The notes: a model not told the origin generated them from the sequence alone. A stretch of DNA of 39,703 nucleotides from Nanobdellota archaeon (GCA_020053375.1 JAGVNG010000027.1:1-39703); one strand, 5' to 3'; positions 24,134 through 33,050 are shown, numbered from the stretch's first letter. Numbers and translations are program-made.

Positions 24134-26131
24134 TTATTTTTCCATTCTGTCAAGGAATCTTCTTATGAATTCACTGGATCTTTCTTCGTCCCTTATTTCC
24201 CTTATTGTGTAAGCTGCGGTTCCCGCCACTTCTTTTTTCTGGGTTTTTATTCCCGAGCCTAATTTGTCTCTTATCTTTTCACTCAATAATGCCTCTCCCT
24301 CCGACAGCGAAGCCAATTTCTTTGAGCTGTTCATCAATGTGCCCAAGCTCATAAATTTCAGCATGTTTCCCTCTGAATTTGCGACTATCGCTCCGTAATC
24401 TACAGAAATTCCTCCCAGTATCTTTTCTTTTGCAAGCTTGTTGTATGCTCCGATTATCTGCTCTATTTTCTGCGCCAAATCTATTGCTGTTTTTTCATTT
24501 CTGAATGTCTTTGTCTTTGTTGGAGCATATATAAAGAATATATTTTCCTGCGCTCCGTAAATGTAAGCCTTCTGCTCCTCGGCAACATTGACTATTTCCT
24601 GAAGCACTCCCTCATAGTTTGTTTTGCTTCCCTTTAATTTATCTATGTTCTTTATCTTCAAACACACTACACTGACATCCTGCTGATCCCCTTTTATTGA
24701 AAGTTCCAGTTCAGCCTTGTTCCGCGTGATTACAGAGCTTTTTTTCAACTGGACAATTTCTTTTTTATTTTCACTTCTAAACTTTGCATTTCCAGAAGGA
24801 ACATATCCAAAGAAACTTTTATTATGCCATTTTTTGAACAGCTTTACCCCAAAAAATGCAAGAATAAGAATAACAACAATCCATACTGCAGTGTTGTTTT
24901 CAAGGCTTATTCCGCTTTCCCGAATATCCACTGCCTTTCCAGTAAGAAGAACATCCTCGCTTATGCTGCTTTTTCCATTAACTATAACTTCTACTCCGTA
25001 TTTTCCATCCGGAGCGCTTAATGTGTATTTTTGCGATTCTCCAACATCCAACAACACATCAATATTCAATGGCTGTTCTCCAACCTTCACCAGCACAGTA
25101 TGATTATACAACACATTTCCAATATTGGCTACTATAAGGGTTTTGTCTATTATTTCAGTCTTTATTTTCTCAACAGTTTTTATTTCGAATTTCGACTCGC
25201 TTGCAAGCTGATTGGATGAAGCCTTTATTGTCCAGTTTGAGGGAAGGCTATCAGAAGGGATTTGAACCTCAAGAAATTCATTGGTTGCAATTTCCTTTTG
25301 CTCTATTGTCTTTCCCCTGCTGTTCTGCACAATAATATTTGATGCGGCATCCATTGGCACTCCTGTCTGATCATGCAGAACTGTTTTGACTCTGGCGGTT
25401 TCTCCTGGCGCCAGTTTCTGGCTTTCAACGAAGATTTCAAGGCTTGTTGGAACTTGGCTAATGAATATATTATAATTTGCAAATCCGTTGTTGGTTATTT
25501 CGCTCTTTGAATCTTTTTCATATGCATTTATTTTCAGGAGGTATTGTCCTGAGGCTGTTTCTTCTGGGACAGAGAATTTTAGTGTGAAAATTCCGTTTTT
25601 CACAGTATCTGACGCAAAAATATTTTTTGATTCATTGCCCTGAATAAGTTCCATATCAACGAACCCATTTGCTTCCTTTCCATTTTCCTTTTTTGCCTGC
25701 CCATCAACTATTATTTCCTGCTCTGGTGCAAATTCGTTTCCTGATGTGCTTATGTTTATCATAACCAAATCTGAAATTGTGAATTCATTTGTCAGCTTTG
25801 CTTCGTTTCCAAAGACATATTTTAACCCACATGCTCCCTTCGAGTTTCCTATAAACCCCTTTATTAAGGGGAGGGGGGGATTTTTTTCAATTTCTTCTCC
25901 TGCTTGTATAAGAACATATTCCCTATGAAGCTCTATTTCTGCCCCGTTGCATATAAGATTTATTGAAAATACCTCTCCTGTTGCGGCAAGGCTTGTTATT
26001 TTTATGGGAACTGAAACTATATCTCCCAAATTATATAGCCCTGAAGGGCTCTGGAGAATGACTATTTCTGCAGACACGTAATTCATTAGGAAAATTAATG
26101 CTACTGCCAGAACAAAAAACCTCAATTTCAT
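24134..26131 (-). CDS. Secreted, membrane-anchored protein with degenerate class III cyclase-like domain
   Basis: 665 residues. A signal peptide (about 1-20, ending YVSA) is followed by a large external part (about 25-405) of several Ig-like beta domains, a membrane segment (about 412-432), and a cytoplasmic tail. The tail (about 480-645) resembles the class III nucleotidyl cyclase fold: DVSVVCLKIKNIDKL near 485-499, then ILGGISVDYGAIVANSEGN near 571-589 and SLGTLMNSSKKLASLSEGEA near 595-614. The metal-binding aspartates and the usual NxxxR pattern are not intact, so it is probably a non-catalytic nucleotide-sensing or signalling module. A 71-residue gene follows 3 bp downstream. Confidence 0.7.
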   Translation of the reverse strand: MKLRFFVLAVALIFLMNYVSAEIVILQSPSGLYNLGDIVSVPIKITSLAATGEVFSINLICNGAEIELHREYVLIQAGEEIEKNPPLPLIKGFIGNSKGACGLKYVFGNEAKLTNEFTISDLVMINISTSGNEFAPEQEIIVDGQAKKENGKEANGFVDMELIQGNESKNIFASDTVKNGIFTLKFSVPEETASGQYLLKINAYEKDSKSEITNNGFANYNIFISQVPTSLEIFVESQKLAPGETARVKTVLHDQTGVPMDAASNIIVQNSRGKTIEQKEIATNEFLEVQIPSDSLPSNWTIKASSNQLASESKFEIKTVEKIKTEIIDKTLIVANIGNVLYNHTVLVKVGEQPLNIDVLLDVGESQKYTLSAPDGKYGVEVIVNGKSSISEDVLLTGKAVDIRESGISLENNTAVWIVVILILAFFGVKLFKKWHNKSFFGYVPSGNAKFRSENKKEIVQLKKSSVITRNKAELELSIKGDQQDVSVVCLKIKNIDKLKGSKTNYEGVLQEIVNVAEEQKAYIYGAQENIFFIYAPTKTKTFRNEKTAIDLAQKIEQIIGAYNKLAKEKILGGISVDYGAIVANSEGNMLKFMSLGTLMNSSKKLASLSEGEALLSEKIRDKLGSGIKTQKKEVAGTAAYTIREIRDEERSSEFIRRFLDRMEK

Positions 26132-26222
26132 CTCAATGAATTAAAATTAGACTTATTTATAAATATTTGGCAATTTTTCATTCGGTTGTAAAGTTTAAAA
26201 ATCCTTTCCGCCTTGGTTAAAT

Positions 26223-27341
26223 ATGACAAAGGAAGAGATGAAGATAACCCCCTGGGAAGTCAAGGGGGAGATTGATTACGGCAGGCTGATTAAGGAGTTT
26301 GGGATAAAAGAACTGCCTCTTCTTTTGGAGGTTTTTTACAGCAATATTCTTTTCAAGAGAGGAGTTGTTTTTGCGCACAGAGATTTTGACAAAACCATTC
26401 TTGGCTGCATAAAAAACAAAAAACCTTTTGTGATGATGACCGGCTTAATGCCAACAGGAAAGTTTCATTTGGGACATATGCTTCTTGCCCAACAGATGAT
26501 TTTTTACCAAAAATTAGGCGCAAGATTATATATCGCTGTCGCGGATTTGGAAGCCTATAATGCAAGAGGGCAAAGCATTGAAGACAGCAGGAAAATAGCA
26601 ATTGAAGAATACGTAACAAATTACATTGCGCTTGGATTGAAGCCAGAAAACTGTCATATTTATTTCCAGAGCGAGCGGTCTTCCGATGCAAAAAAATCCA
26701 ATGCCTATTATAGATTGGCTTCAAATTTCTCGCGATATGCAACATTCAATGAGTTCAAAGCAGTTTATGGAGAGATTTCTCCAGGTAAGATGGATTCTTC
26801 CCTGTTTCAGGCCGCGGATATGTATCATCCCCAGCTTCCCGAATTTGAAAACGGCGCTCCAACATTCATTCCTGTAGGAATTGATCAGGACCCCCATATA
26901 AGAATTGCAAGGGACATGGCTAGCAGATACAAGCAGATTAAATTTATTCCTATTGCTTCGATATATCATTTATTCCTTCCAAGCCTGAAGGGAGATGGTA
27001 AAATGTCAAGCAGCGATGAGGCTTCATATATCGCAATGACAGACACGGCAAAAGAAGTTGAAACTAAAATTAAAAAATACGCCTTTTCAGGAGGGCAGGA
27101 TACCCTAGAGGAGCACAGAAAGAAAGGGGGAAACCCTGACAAGGACGTGAGCTTCCAGTATCTTAAAATGTTTTTTGAGCCTGATGACAAGAAACTTGCT
27201 CAGATAGAAAAAGATTATAGAAGCGGAAAAATGCTTACTTCTGAATTGAAGGAATATTTAATAAAAAAGATAAACTTTTTTCTTGCAGAACACCAGCGAA
27301 AAAAGGAAAAAGCTAAAAAGGAGATTGGCAAGTTTATTTAA
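26223..27341 (+). CDS. trpS: Tryptophanyl-tRNA synthetase
   Basis: TrpRS charges tRNA-Trp. The 372 residues carry the class I signatures HLGH (82-85, in MPTGKFHLGHMLLAQ) and KMSSS (260-264). The length and N-terminal extension before the Rossmann fold (about 1-65) are of the archaeal/eukaryotic type. A DQDPHIRIARDMA segment (221-233) is typical of the tryptophan-binding side. ThrRS follows 6 bp downstream, so the two are an operon. Divergent from the cyclase-like gene, with a shared 91-bp promoter region. Confidence 0.93.
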   Translation: MTKEEMKITPWEVKGEIDYGRLIKEFGIKELPLLLEVFYSNILFKRGVVFAHRDFDKTILGCIKNKKPFVMMTGLMPTGKFHLGHMLLAQQMIFYQKLGARLYIAVADLEAYNARGQSIEDSRKIAIEEYVTNYIALGLKPENCHIYFQSERSSDAKKSNAYYRLASNFSRYATFNEFKAVYGEISPGKMDSSLFQAADMYHPQLPEFENGAPTFIPVGIDQDPHIRIARDMASRYKQIKFIPIASIYHLFLPSLKGDGKMSSSDEASYIAMTDTAKEVETKIKKYAFSGGQDTLEEHRKKGGNPDKDVSFQYLKMFFEPDDKKLAQIEKDYRSGKMLTSELKEYLIKKINFFLAEHQRKKEKAKKEIGKFI

Positions 27342-27347
27342 ACGAAG

Positions 27348-29081
27348 ATGAAAATCCTAACACTTCACGTTGATTACATAAACTTCAAGCCACTGAAGAA
27401 AGCCCTGAAGAGTGTTGAGGAGCTTTCCGAGAAGGAGAAAAAAGGCGGAAGTGCAAAGGATGCGCTTGTTGTTTTAACAGCTATTGAAAAAATTGATGAT
27501 AATGTGAAGGAAGTTACGAAGAAATTTATCGAAGCTGTGAAAGATGTTGCATCTCAGGTTAAAACAAATAATATAGTCTTGTATCCATATGCTCATCTCT
27601 CAAGCAATCTTGCAAGCCCTGCGCTCGCTACGGAAGTCTTGAATAATGTTGAAAAGGAATTGAAGAAGGATTTCAGCGTATTGAAAGCTCCATTTGGATA
27701 TTACAAGGAATTTGAGATGAAGGTTAAAGGACATCCATTGAGCGAGTTGAGCAGGGAGATTAGAGTTGAGGGTGAGGGAAAAGAAAAAGAGGAAAAAATT
27801 GACACAGATGAGCTTTTAAGAAAAATGACAAAAGTTCACATGTCTGCTCCCAAGGGAGAGAAGGGATTGAAGAGCAATGTTGAGATTGGGAGAGATTTGG
27901 ACCTGTATATTGTAAGCGAGATTGTTGGAAAAGGATTGCCTTTGCTTACTCCAAAGGGAACAACAATAAAAAGAGAGATTGAAAGATTTGTGACAGATGA
28001 GGAATTAAAGAGGGGGTATCTTCACACATCCACACCCGTGATGGCATCTTCTGATTTATACAAGATATCAGGACATTGGCAACATTACAGGGATTCAATG
28101 TTTGTTCTTGATGTCAGAGGAGACAAATTTGCATTGAGACCGATGACATGCCCTTTCCAATTCATATTATACAAAAGCAAACCAAGAAGCTACAAAGAAC
28201 TCCCAATAAGATATGCGGAAATTGCAACCCTGTTCAGAAATGAAAAGACAGGGGAATTAAGGGGACTGACAAGAATAAGGCAATTCACTCTGGCAGATGC
28301 GCATATAATCTGCGCCCCAGAACAGATTGAGGAAGAGTTTGTTCAGGTCCTTGATCTAATAAAATATGTGATGAACAGTTTGGGAGTTAGCGACAACGAC
28401 ATATGGTACAGATTCTCAAAATGGAATCCTAAAGACAAGGAAAAATACATTGATAATCCAGCGGCATGGGAAAGTTCTCAGAAGCTTATGAAAAAAATAC
28501 TTGACAAATTGAAGATGAAGTATATTGAAGCAGACGGAGAGGCTGCATTTTATGGGCCAAAATTGGATTTGCAATATAAGGATGTTTACGGAAAAGAAGA
28601 CACATTATTTACTGTTCAAATAGATTTTGCGCTTCCGGAGAGATATGATATGACTTACAAAGATAAGAACAATAAGCAGGCACGGCCAATGGTTATACAT
28701 CGCTCATCCACAGGGGCAACAGAAAGGATGATTGCATTCCTTTTGGAAAGGAACCAGGGAAACCTTCCTGTATGGTTAAGTCCTATTCAGGTTAAAACAT
28801 TAAGTCTTACAGAAAGAAATATTGATTTTGTTAAAAAGCTGAATGAACAATTGGTTAAAGAAGGCATAAGAACAGAGATTGACATTGATGAATCCCCTAT
28901 TAGTGGAAGAATTAGGGAAGCCTCTCTGATGAAAATTCCATATTTAATAGTTATCGGGGACAAAGAAGAAAAGGAAAAAAAGCTGGCTGTGCGTGACAGG
29001 ACAGGAAAGAATATTGTTGATTATAACACAGAAGAATTTATTAAGAAAGTAAAGGAAGAAATCAAGAATAGAAAATCTTAA
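27348..29081 (+). CDS. thrS: Threonyl-tRNA synthetase, archaeal type
   Basis: ThrRS charges tRNA-Thr. The N-terminal domain (about 1-140, starting MKILTLHVDYINFKP) is the archaeal editing domain related to D-Tyr-tRNA deacylase, which clears Ser-tRNA-Thr. The class II catalytic core (about 190-460) includes a motif 2 segment (RYAEIATLFRNEKTGELRG, then TRIRQFTLADAHI) and the zinc-site cysteine in LRPMTCPFQF. The C-terminal anticodon-binding domain covers about 470-577. It follows trpS by 6 bp, and a terminator-like hairpin lies about 30 bp downstream. Confidence 0.94.
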   Translation: MKILTLHVDYINFKPLKKALKSVEELSEKEKKGGSAKDALVVLTAIEKIDDNVKEVTKKFIEAVKDVASQVKTNNIVLYPYAHLSSNLASPALATEVLNNVEKELKKDFSVLKAPFGYYKEFEMKVKGHPLSELSREIRVEGEGKEKEEKIDTDELLRKMTKVHMSAPKGEKGLKSNVEIGRDLDLYIVSEIVGKGLPLLTPKGTTIKREIERFVTDEELKRGYLHTSTPVMASSDLYKISGHWQHYRDSMFVLDVRGDKFALRPMTCPFQFILYKSKPRSYKELPIRYAEIATLFRNEKTGELRGLTRIRQFTLADAHIICAPEQIEEEFVQVLDLIKYVMNSLGVSDNDIWYRFSKWNPKDKEKYIDNPAAWESSQKLMKKILDKLKMKYIEADGEAAFYGPKLDLQYKDVYGKEDTLFTVQIDFALPERYDMTYKDKNNKQARPMVIHRSSTGATERMIAFLLERNQGNLPVWLSPIQVKTLSLTERNIDFVKKLNEQLVKEGIRTEIDIDESPISGRIREASLMKIPYLIVIGDKEEKEKKLAVRDRTGKNIVDYNTEEFIKKVKEEIKNRKS

Positions 29082-29113
29082 AAACCATAGAAAAGTATTA
29101 ATATTATATACAC

Positions 29114-29145
29114 CCCAGGATTGCCCTGCAAACCTGGGTTTTATG
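29114..29145 (+). terminator. Terminator-like hairpin after trpS-thrS
   Basis: CCCAGG (29114-29119) pairs with CCTGGG (29133-29138), followed by TTTTATGTTTTT. This is the natural end of the trpS-thrS transcript. Confidence 0.6.
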
Positions 29146-29193
29146 TTTTTCCATTTTAGTTAATTTTATTAAGTTGTTAATTTATTATTTTTT

Positions 29194-29742
29194 ATGGGTA
29201 CGCAAGAAAGGATAGCTATTTTTATTGATGGAAGCAACCATTATCATATTGTTAAAGATATGTTTAAAGATAAGTTAAGCCTTAATGATTTTAATTTTGA
29301 TAAATTCATTAAATATTTAATTGATGGCAGGAAGCTTATAAGAACTTATTATTATTCTGCTCCTTTAGATGTTAATTTTGACCAAGAAACATATATTAAA
29401 CAACAGAAATTTTTTGATAAATTGAGTAAAATGCAGAATTTCAAACTTGTTCTTTGCAGAATGCAAAAAGTAAAGATTGATGGAAAGACCATCTATCAGG
29501 TTAAAGAAGATGACATTCATTTGGCAGTGGATATGGTTAAACTTGCCTATAATAATGCTTATGATACAGCCATTTTAGTTTCTTCTGATGGGGATTTTGT
29601 GCCTGCTATCCAAGCAGTAAAAGAGGTTGGCAAGAATGTAGAAAATATAGGATTTGAAACCAAATTTTCTTACCACTTAAAATTAGAATGTGATAAATTT
29701 AAGAAATTAAATAAAGAGATTGTGAAGCCTTTCTTTGATTAA
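29194..29742 (+). CDS. NYN-domain (LabA/DUF88-like) putative ribonuclease
   Basis: 182 residues forming a single PIN-like NYN domain. Landmarks are IAIFIDGSNHYH with Asp12, DDIHLAVDMVKLAY with Asp113, and the SSDGDFVPAIQAVKE segment with Asp132 and Asp134, followed by GKNVENIGF. These acidic residues would form the metal site of an RNase. NYN proteins of this type are common in archaea and bacteria as stand-alone enzymes; the RNA target is unknown. It lies 113 bp after thrS. The next gene begins 2 bp after its stop. Confidence 0.85.
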   Translation: MGTQERIAIFIDGSNHYHIVKDMFKDKLSLNDFNFDKFIKYLIDGRKLIRTYYYSAPLDVNFDQETYIKQQKFFDKLSKMQNFKLVLCRMQKVKIDGKTIYQVKEDDIHLAVDMVKLAYNNAYDTAILVSSDGDFVPAIQAVKEVGKNVENIGFETKFSYHLKLECDKFKKLNKEIVKPFFD

Positions 29743-29743
29743 A

Positions 29744-30247
29744 ATGAACTTCCAGTTTTATGCTGAAAAGCTAAAAGCTTCCAAGAACTTCAAGAAATTT
29801 GCAAAGGAAAACCGACAGGCATTTCCCTGCTCATGCTTCTTCATAATTGACAAAGAGGAAGGCAAAGACAAACAGCATTTTGATTTCTTTATTCCATCTT
29901 CAAAAAAAATATTAAGCTTTCCGCTTGAAGAAAATGCAGAGGAGACACTTGTGGAAACAAAGGACACCAAAATTCCAACAAAAATCTCTATAGAACATAA
30001 TTTTGATTTTGATGAAATAGAAAAAGTTATAGGAAAAAGGATGGAAGAAGAAAAGATAACCAATAAAATTCAGAAGATGCTTTTTTCACTTCAGAATGTG
30101 AATGGAAAGGACATGTTCATCGCAACCATCTTTGTTACGTCATTTGGGCTGATTAATGCTGTAATTGACGTTGATGCAATGAAGATTAATGACTTTAAGA
30201 AAAAATCATTCTTTGATATGATGACTATTTTCAAGAAAGACAAATAA
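29744..30247 (+). CDS. Hypothetical protein cotranscribed with NYN protein
   Basis: I start at ATG 29744 (MNFQFYAEKLKASKNFKKFA), giving 167 residues. It is soluble, with a CSC motif near residue 26, an acidic middle (FDFDEIEKVIGKRMEEEK) and strand-rich C-terminal part (FIATIFVTSFGLINAVIDVD). No family is recognised. It starts 2 bp after the NYN-gene stop, so the two are coupled. The 3' end converges with the glycosyltransferase gene. Confidence 0.65.
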   Translation: MNFQFYAEKLKASKNFKKFAKENRQAFPCSCFFIIDKEEGKDKQHFDFFIPSSKKILSFPLEENAEETLVETKDTKIPTKISIEHNFDFDEIEKVIGKRMEEEKITNKIQKMLFSLQNVNGKDMFIATIFVTSFGLINAVIDVDAMKINDFKKKSFFDMMTIFKKDK

Positions 30248-30255
30248 ATCATTGC

Positions 30256-30963
30256 TTAAAAATATTTTGTCCTGCCGTTTCCTCTCTTGAATTGATGCCC
30301 TAAGAACATTCCCGCCAGAAAATAACCATTCTTCAGAAGCATCCTGACTTCTCTTCCCTCAAATCTTCTTGGGGATATTAGGGCTTTTTCAGGAGTCTCG
30401 AGAATTCCGAATTTGTATCCTCTTTCAACCGCCGTTTTTGCATATTCAGAATCTTCTCCAAATTCAAGGGTTTCGTCAAATCCCCCTATTTTTTGATGGA
30501 CTTTCCTTCTTGCAATCATGAAATTTTGCATTAGGGGTCTTTTTGTGTTTTGCGCCGCTTTCATAGAGCGATTAGTCCCCTCATAAATCAAATGATATAA
30601 GAAATCTCTGGATTTATTTTCTGTGATAATAGGCGTTTGCAAGGTTCCCGCAACATCAAGCCCTCTCCCGTAAAATTCATCAAGCGCAGAATGCAAAAAG
30701 CCAGGAGGAAGAGTCAAATCCGCATCCTGGAACATCAAGATGTCTCCCATGCTTGCTTTTGCCCCATTGTTTCTTCCTTCGCCAGGATGTCCGCCTTCAA
30801 CCACCTTGCAGCCATACTGCCCGGCTATATCCCGAGTTTTATCCGTTGACCGAGCATCAGCCACTATTACTTCCAAATCTTTTGGCTTCTGCATATATAT
30901 GGAATGCAGTGTTTTTGGAAGGTATTTCTCTTCATTTTTTGTTGGTATTATCAAACTTATCAT
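30256..30963 (-). CDS. Family 2 glycosyltransferase
   Basis: GT-A fold transferase that uses a nucleotide sugar. N-terminal IIPTKNEEKYLPKTLHSI (5-22) and VADARSTD (34-41) are nucleotide-binding motifs. The metal site is QDAD (79-82), and the ED motif is in LEFGEDSEYAKT near 165. No membrane segment is seen (235 residues), so it is soluble or peripheral. It probably helps to build surface glycans or glycolipids, consistent with the N-glycosylation sites on nearby surface proteins (inference). Confidence 0.88.
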   Translation of the reverse strand: MISLIIPTKNEEKYLPKTLHSIYMQKPKDLEVIVADARSTDKTRDIAGQYGCKVVEGGHPGEGRNNGAKASMGDILMFQDADLTLPPGFLHSALDEFYGRGLDVAGTLQTPIITENKSRDFLYHLIYEGTNRSMKAAQNTKRPLMQNFMIARRKVHQKIGGFDETLEFGEDSEYAKTAVERGYKFGILETPEKALISPRRFEGREVRMLLKNGYFLAGMFLGHQFKRGNGRTKYF

Positions 30964-31027
30964 AATTTTTAGACAATTTTTTGCTTTATAAGTATTGCGG
31001 TTGTATTAACTTGTAAGTAACAATTAT

Positions 31028-31342
31028 TCAGACAATAAGTAGGATAAGCAAAAGAAAGACAATAATCGTTATGGCTAAGAAGATACCAAGGGTGTAAAAG
31101 AGCAATGAAAGAGCCTCCTGCTTTCTTCCGTTAAGATACCAGACAATTGGACGGCCGAAAACCAATGTTCCGGTAAAAGCGGCTGAAAAGACAAAGAGCA
31201 TAAGCATTGCAATGGGAACAAATACTGTCTTGCCTGCTCCAAATGACCCTTTTTCTACAAAATACATAAAAGATGCGATTAGTGCTATATAAGCGGTTGT
31301 TCCAAGTGAATCAAGCAGCGCATACTTGATTGTTTCTTTCAT
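31028..31342 (-). CDS. Small membrane protein with three transmembrane segments
   Basis: I start at ATG 31342 (MKETIKYALLDSLGTTAYIA), giving 104 residues. An upstream in-frame ATG (31453) would read through a structured region at 31385-31463 and is rejected. Hydrophobic segments are at about 11-30, 38-60 and 80-103. A GRPIVWYLNGRK loop lies between the second and third. No function is recognised; similar small proteins are common in DPANN genomes. Confidence 0.65.
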   Translation of the reverse strand: MKETIKYALLDSLGTTAYIALIASFMYFVEKGSFGAGKTVFVPIAMLMLFVFSAAFTGTLVFGRPIVWYLNGRKQEALSLLFYTLGIFLAITIIVFLLLILLIV

Positions 31343-31384
31343 GATGAGATTAGAAATTTTTTGTTTAAAAGATTTGTGAAAGGA

Positions 31385-31463
31385 GCACCCCACACTGAAA
31401 CTAAAGTTTCGTGAACGTCGCCGACAGGAAGTCAACGATCCGACCGCACTCATGGCAGGGCGC
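31385..31463 (-). ncRNA. Candidate structured RNA
   Basis: The reverse strand from about 31463 can pair GCGCCCT with GGGGTGC at its other end (7 bp including G-U). Inside are two hairpins, CGTTGAC-TTCCT-GTCGGCG and the CACGAAAC/GTTTCAGTG repeat. A TATA-like TTATATATAAC ends about 20-25 bp upstream of the 5' end, a suitable distance for a start here. It has no T-loop, so it is not a normal tRNA, and I found no clear C/D or H/ACA boxes. It may be an RNA gene or a repeat. Confidence 0.3.
31392..31415 (-). repeat. 24-bp palindromic repeat, copy 2
   Basis: Identical over 24 bp, in inverted orientation, to 9004-9027. It forms the second hairpin of the candidate RNA at 31385-31463. Confidence 0.65.
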
Positions 31464-31473
31464 AGGAGAGATG

Positions 31474-32358
31474 TTATATATAACTTTTATGCTCATCTAA
31501 ATACCTTCTAAAAAACCATTGAACAAAGATATTATCTTCTTTTTTTGTTTGAGACCTTTCTAATGCATTGTAATAGCTGGTTCTTTTTGAATATTGAATG
31601 TCTAGTAAAGGGAATTTATGCCTTTTTAGGATAAAATTCATCATGAGTCTTGATATTCTTCCATTGCCATCTGCAAAGGGATGGATTGTAACAAATTTTA
31701 GATGAACTAAAGCTGCCAGTTCAACAGGATGCAAATTAAATTTATTTTGGTTATACCATTCAAAAAATTCTTTTAATAAGATATCTATTTCAATATGCAT
31801 TGGGGGCTTAAATTTAGATTGAGAAATAGCTACTTTATGATTTCTTATTTTTCCTGCAATATCGCTTTTTGTTTCATTCATTAATTCTTTGTGCCATTTT
31901 AGCACGATTTGCAAATTTAAGTCTTTTTCGTAATCTAACATTTCAAAAAATACTTTTTTATGGGCTTCAGCTTCCTTAACATCATTTAAGGGTCTTGAAT
32001 TTGGGGTTATTCCTCTTTCTAAAAGATTTGCTGTTTCTTTTAATGTTAAGGTTGAACCCTCTATTCTTTGAGTATTATATGTGAATTTAACAGCAAAATT
32101 TTCTTTGGATTTTTCTTTGGCGGTTTTTGGAAGATTTTTATATTCAACAGCAAAATTCTCTTTTATTTTATCAATATCTCCTATAAATTTCTCTTTATAG
32201 AATTCCTGCATAAATTTCTTCTTTTTTTCATCTAAATCTTTTGGAATTGCATCTCCTAAATAAGCCTGTTTCTTTTTAACAGATTTACCCTCCCGATGGC
32301 TATGAACAAGATAAAAATATTCCTTTTTTCCTCTCCTAATTTTTTTTAATTCTACCAT
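31474..32358 (-). CDS. fic: Fic-family AMP-transferase (or related nucleotidyl transferase)
   Basis: Fic enzymes usually AMPylate target proteins. The catalytic motif HPFADGNGRISR at residues 226-237 is complete, including the base His226. An N-terminal helix has TQRIEG (96-101), matching the (S/T)xxxE(G/N) autoinhibitory motif; its Glu100 would block ATP binding, so this looks like a self-inhibited Fic without a separate antitoxin. Residues 1-90 are a basic extra domain, and the C-terminus is helical. It lies between the candidate RNA and the tRNA-Glu 3'-end copy at 32416, in a TA-rich stretch. Confidence 0.9.
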   Translation of the reverse strand: MVELKKIRRGKKEYFYLVHSHREGKSVKKKQAYLGDAIPKDLDEKKKKFMQEFYKEKFIGDIDKIKENFAVEYKNLPKTAKEKSKENFAVKFTYNTQRIEGSTLTLKETANLLERGITPNSRPLNDVKEAEAHKKVFFEMLDYEKDLNLQIVLKWHKELMNETKSDIAGKIRNHKVAISQSKFKPPMHIEIDILLKEFFEWYNQNKFNLHPVELAALVHLKFVTIHPFADGNGRISRLMMNFILKRHKFPLLDIQYSKRTSYYNALERSQTKKEDNIFVQWFFRRYLDEHKSYI

Positions 32359-32415
32359 GAGATTTAGTATATCTACATATTTATAAATTTATTGTTTTTA
32401 ACTAAATGTAGGTAT

Positions 32416-32430
32416 ACGCCCCGACCGAGA
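32416..32430 (-). repeat. tRNA-Glu 3'-end fragment (possible att site)
   Basis: ACGCCCCGACCGAGA matches 36425-36439, the 3' end of tRNA-Glu(UUC), exactly for 15 bp and with mismatches for about 7 bp more. The copies are direct repeats bracketing hicAB and the transposon. Confidence 0.65.
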
Positions 32431-32470
32431 ATCTAATTACAGAAAGGGGATTATTTAATATGGAGGAGAA

Positions 32471-32716
32471 TCATAAGAACATTCTAGAAATTAAGGGCGA
32501 ACTATCTTCTTTCTTAATCTTTATTAGGATTTCTTTTTCTCTTGGCACTTCTTCAAAATATAGCTCTAGAGCTTCCTTTAGCCTAGCCTTCGCCTGTTCT
32601 ATAGTATCTCCTTGAGTAACTATATTAGGAAATTGTATAGAACTTATGCTATAAATTCTATTATTGCCCTTGCCTTCAGGGGTTATAATAATGTCAATTT
32701 CCATTCTATTTTCCAT
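32471..32716 (-). CDS. hicB: HicB-family antitoxin
   Basis: 81 residues with the compact HicB fold: IDIIITPEGKGNNRIYSISS, then IQFPNIVTQGDTIEQAKARL, a strand-strand-helix pattern typical of HicB-type antitoxins. It has no separate DNA-binding domain. It starts 35 bp after the end of the disrupted hicA, in the usual toxin-antitoxin order. With hicA broken, hicB is now an orphan unless another hicA exists elsewhere. Confidence 0.8.
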   Translation of the reverse strand: MENRMEIDIIITPEGKGNNRIYSISSIQFPNIVTQGDTIEQAKARLKEALELYFEEVPREKEILIKIKKEDSSPLISRMFL

Positions 32717-32915
32717 GCTATAATTTAAACATTTAACCTATTTAAGACTTTTTAAAATATACCTTCAAATTCCTCCCTTTTTATCCCTGCTTCTTCACAT
32801 TCCTTAAGCAAATTTAATCTTACAGCATTGCTCGGTCTTTTCACATTAACTAAAACTATTGGTCTTTTCAAAGAAGGTAAGCTATCTATCCTGTTTATGA
32901 TTATATGGTCTCCTC

Positions 32916-32939
32916 TACTCTGGTGCATTAATTGGTCTT
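32916..32939 (+). repeat. Left terminal inverted repeat
   Basis: 24 bp starting TACTCTGGTGCATTAATTGG, perfectly inverted at 36242-36265. The sequence diverges immediately inward (AATGTC versus TTAGTT). Confidence 0.85.
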
Positions 32940-33005
32940 AATGTCTTAATAACAAAATATAAAAATCTTGCAAGAATTAGCAGGCATAAGAAATGAAATT
33001 GCAAA

Positions 33006-33040
33006 TTCAGGCACCGAATAATTTAAATAGTTCAGGTACC
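33006..33040 (+). promoter_or_regulatory. Paired operator boxes flanking the TATA box of the AbrB-like gene
   Basis: TTCAGGCACCGAA (33006-33018) and TTCAGGTACC (33031-33040), 25 bp apart start to start, surround AATTTAAATAG. The same arrangement occurs before the transposase gene (34643-34681). Confidence 0.6.
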
Positions 33041-33050
33041 TCTATCTTTT

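Noticed and set aside
31343-31453. N-terminal extension of the three-TM protein from ATG 31453
   Set aside because: It would translate the structured GC-rich region; ATG 31342 starts directly before the first membrane helix.
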